Positions 5,415 to 6,787 of a stretch of 6,787 nt of DNA are shown here, piece after piece (position 1 is the stretch's first letter; every line of letters begins with the position of its first letter). The DNA comes from an uncultured Bacillota bacterium. GTDB taxonomy: Bacteria; Bacillota; Clostridia; Peptostreptococcales; Anaerovoracaceae. The position numbers and the translations under genes are program-made. The notes below the pieces were generated by a model, which was not told where the DNA came from, did no database searches, and saw only the letters and a list, made by a program, of their open reading frames with translations. The stretch is taken from assembly GCA_946541435.1 (NCBI GenBank), contig CAMNJK010000085.1, positions 1-6,787 on the forward strand, read 5' to 3'.

Positions 5415-6787
5415 ATGAGCAGCATCGACCTGCAGCAAGTAGAACAGAAAATCGAAGCGTACCGGACAGAGATGACAGATGCTCTGTCCGGACTTGTCTC
5501 TATCCCAAGTATCGCGGTGCGGACCACCGGTCCCAATCCCTTCGGCGACGCTGTCCAGCAGGCCTGGGAGTACATGCAGGCAAAGGCTGGCGAGGCCGGC
5601 TTCACCTGCTTTGACGCGGATCATTTCGGCGGCCACATCGATTTCCGGGGACAGGGAGACGGGATCTTCGGCATCATCGGCCATCTGGATGTGGTTCCGG
5701 AAGGAGACTTCTGGGATTTCGACCCCTTCGGCGGCGAAGTGATCGATGGCTATATCTGCGGCCGCGGCACCATGGATGACAAGGGCCCTGTCATTGCGTC
5801 TTTTTATGCCATGAAAGCCCTGCGGGACTGCGGTTTCGTTCCGGAAAAGACCATCCGCATGATCCTGGGTTTCGATGAAGAGACCAACTGGGAGGGCATG
5901 CGGCATTACCTGGCTTTCGTGGACGAACGTCCCGACTGCGGATTCACTCCCGACGCGGACTTCCCTGTGATCCACGGGGAAAAGGGGATCCTGGTCTTCG
6001 ACCTGGCCCGTAAGTTCAGCCGTTCCCAGGACAAGGGTCTGCAGCTGCGTTCCGTCAGCGGCGGAACGGCGCCAAACGCAGTGCCGGACAGCGCCCGCGC
6101 CGTGATTTACGACGAAAACGGCGGCGGGTACGACGAGATCAAAGCAATGATCGCCGCGCTCCGCGAAGAGACCGGTCATAAGATCTACTGCAAGGGCATC
6201 GGCAAGAGCCTGGAGATCCGTACCCAGGGGACGGCCGCCCACGGATCAAAACCGGAACAGGGGCTCAACGCCATCTCCATCCTGATGGACGCGCTGAGCA
6301 TGCTCCGCTTCGCCAATGATGATGTGACGGATTTCCTCCGCTTCTACCGGGATCACATCGGTTTTGACATGCACGGAGAACGGATGGGCTGCGCCTTTTC
6401 GGATGAGGCTTCCGGCCCGCTGGTCTGGAACACTGGCATGATCGAACTGGACAAGGGCTCCGTACGGCTGACCATCAACATCCGTTATCCGGTCACCCTG
6501 GACGACGCCCAGGTCTACGAAGGCATCGCCAGGACCACCGCACCCTACGATCTTGGGATCATCAAAGGAAAACATCAGGAGCCCATTTACATTCCGGCGG
6601 ATGACCCACTGGTCACCACACTGATGGATATCTACCGCCGGCATACCGGCGATACAGAGAGCCAGCCTTTGGTCATCGGCGGCGGCACCTACGCCCGGGC
6701 CATGGACAACATCGTGGCCTTCGGCGCCCGTTTCCCGGGCAAGCCCGAACTGGAGCACCAGAAGAACGAGAAGCTGTCCATCGACAG
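5415..6787 (+). CDS. pepV: PepV-family M20 dipeptidase (3' end cut by the window)
   Basis: An open frame of 457 codons running off the window, against about 470 residues for PepV, so only a short C-terminus is missing. It is predicted to be a cytosolic di-zinc aminopeptidase that cleaves dipeptides. The M20 signature is complete: H90-x-D92 in GHLDVVPEG, bridging Asp121 in GRGTMDDKGP (116-125), catalytic Glu155 and ligand Glu156 in GFDEETNWEG, Asp180 in TPDADFP, substrate-site His276 in AAHGSKPEQG (274-283), GGGTYAR (422-428), and ligand His448 in LEHQKNE. GGTAPNAVPD (216-225) is also typical of PepV. The ATG lies 1 nt after the Nfu stop and has no convincing Shine-Dalgarno site, so translation probably depends on reinitiation from Nfu. 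Dipeptide hydrolysis fits with amino-acid uptake nearby. Exact substrate range is not readable. Confidence 0.95.
   Translation, partial: MSSIDLQQVEQKIEAYRTEMTDALSGLVSIPSIAVRTTGPNPFGDAVQQAWEYMQAKAGEAGFTCFDADHFGGHIDFRGQGDGIFGIIGHLDVVPEGDFWDFDPFGGEVIDGYICGRGTMDDKGPVIASFYAMKALRDCGFVPEKTIRMILGFDEETNWEGMRHYLAFVDERPDCGFTPDADFPVIHGEKGILVFDLARKFSRSQDKGLQLRSVSGGTAPNAVPDSARAVIYDENGGGYDEIKAMIAALREETGHKIYCKGIGKSLEIRTQGTAAHGSKPEQGLNAISILMDALSMLRFANDDVTDFLRFYRDHIGFDMHGERMGCAFSDEASGPLVWNTGMIELDKGSVRLTINIRYPVTLDDAQVYEGIARTTAPYDLGIIKGKHQEPIYIPADDPLVTTLMDIYRRHTGDTESQPLVIGGGTYARAMDNIVAFGARFPGKPELEHQKNEKLSID
5462..5491 (+). other. 10-bp perfect hairpin early in the dipeptidase coding sequence
   Basis: CCGGACAGAG (5462-5471) pairs perfectly with CTCTGTCCGG (5482-5491) around a 10-nt loop, starting 47 bp after the ATG. 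No U-tract follows, so it is not an intrinsic terminator. It encodes ordinary family sequence (YRTEMTDALSGL). It may affect mRNA stability or translation of the downstream cistron. Confidence 0.5.

Noticed and set aside
3842..5605. 587-codon open frame on the minus strand across the binding protein, Nfu and start of PepV
   Set aside because: It is antisense to three well-supported genes, has no family resemblance or plausible ribosome-binding site, and arises from GC-biased third positions in the real genes.
5343..6758. Two long minus-strand open frames (5343-6242 and 6246-6758)
   Set aside because: They mirror the PepV coding frame, whose complete M20 metal-binding signature makes the plus strand the real one.

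Overview
The window looks like chromosome from an anaerobic, GC-rich Firmicute, most likely a clostridium. The support is: strong AAAGGAGG Shine-Dalgarno sites, sigma-A type promoters, a reverse rubrerythrin, a PepV-type dipeptidase, a lipoprotein-anchored solute-binding protein, and codons biased to G/C in third position. The family (for example Anaerovoracaceae or relatives) is only a guess. All five genes plus the cut sixth look intact; there are no tRNA or rRNA genes, no transposase and no CRISPR array.

Positions 1-372 carry no gene. They hold a decaying tandem array with a period near 62 bp (about 1-237). It ends in a perfect 29-bp inverted repeat (232-292) that also looks like a bidirectional terminator.

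Positions 373-2928 (minus strand) form a two-gene operon with a well-formed promoter. A 621-residue APC-superfamily permease (924-2789) overlaps by 4 bp a small signal peptidase I homologue (373-927). That homologue keeps the family boxes but has Tyr in place of the catalytic Ser and Ser in place of the catalytic Lys, so it is predicted to be a pseudoenzyme. The translational coupling of a dead signal peptidase fold to a permease is the most interesting point in the window. A symmetrical operator candidate brackets the -35 box of this operon.

Positions 2960-3725 (minus strand) hold a monocistronic reverse rubrerythrin (peroxide defence) with its own promoter. It is followed by a 28-bp duplicated sequence and a clear intrinsic terminator.

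Positions 3830-6787 (plus strand, divergent from rubrerythrin) hold a branched-chain-amino-acid-type solute-binding lipoprotein, a 74-residue NifU C-terminal-domain Fe-S protein, and a PepV-family M20 dipeptidase cut by the window end. The binding-protein promoter sits so close to the gene that the message may be leaderless. The last two genes are 1 nt apart and look coupled.

Taken together, the genes suit an amino-acid/peptide-using anaerobe: amine or amino-acid uptake (permease, binding protein), dipeptide cleavage (PepV), Fe-S maturation (Nfu) and peroxide detoxification (rubrerythrin). No ABC permease or ATPase for the binding protein is visible here.
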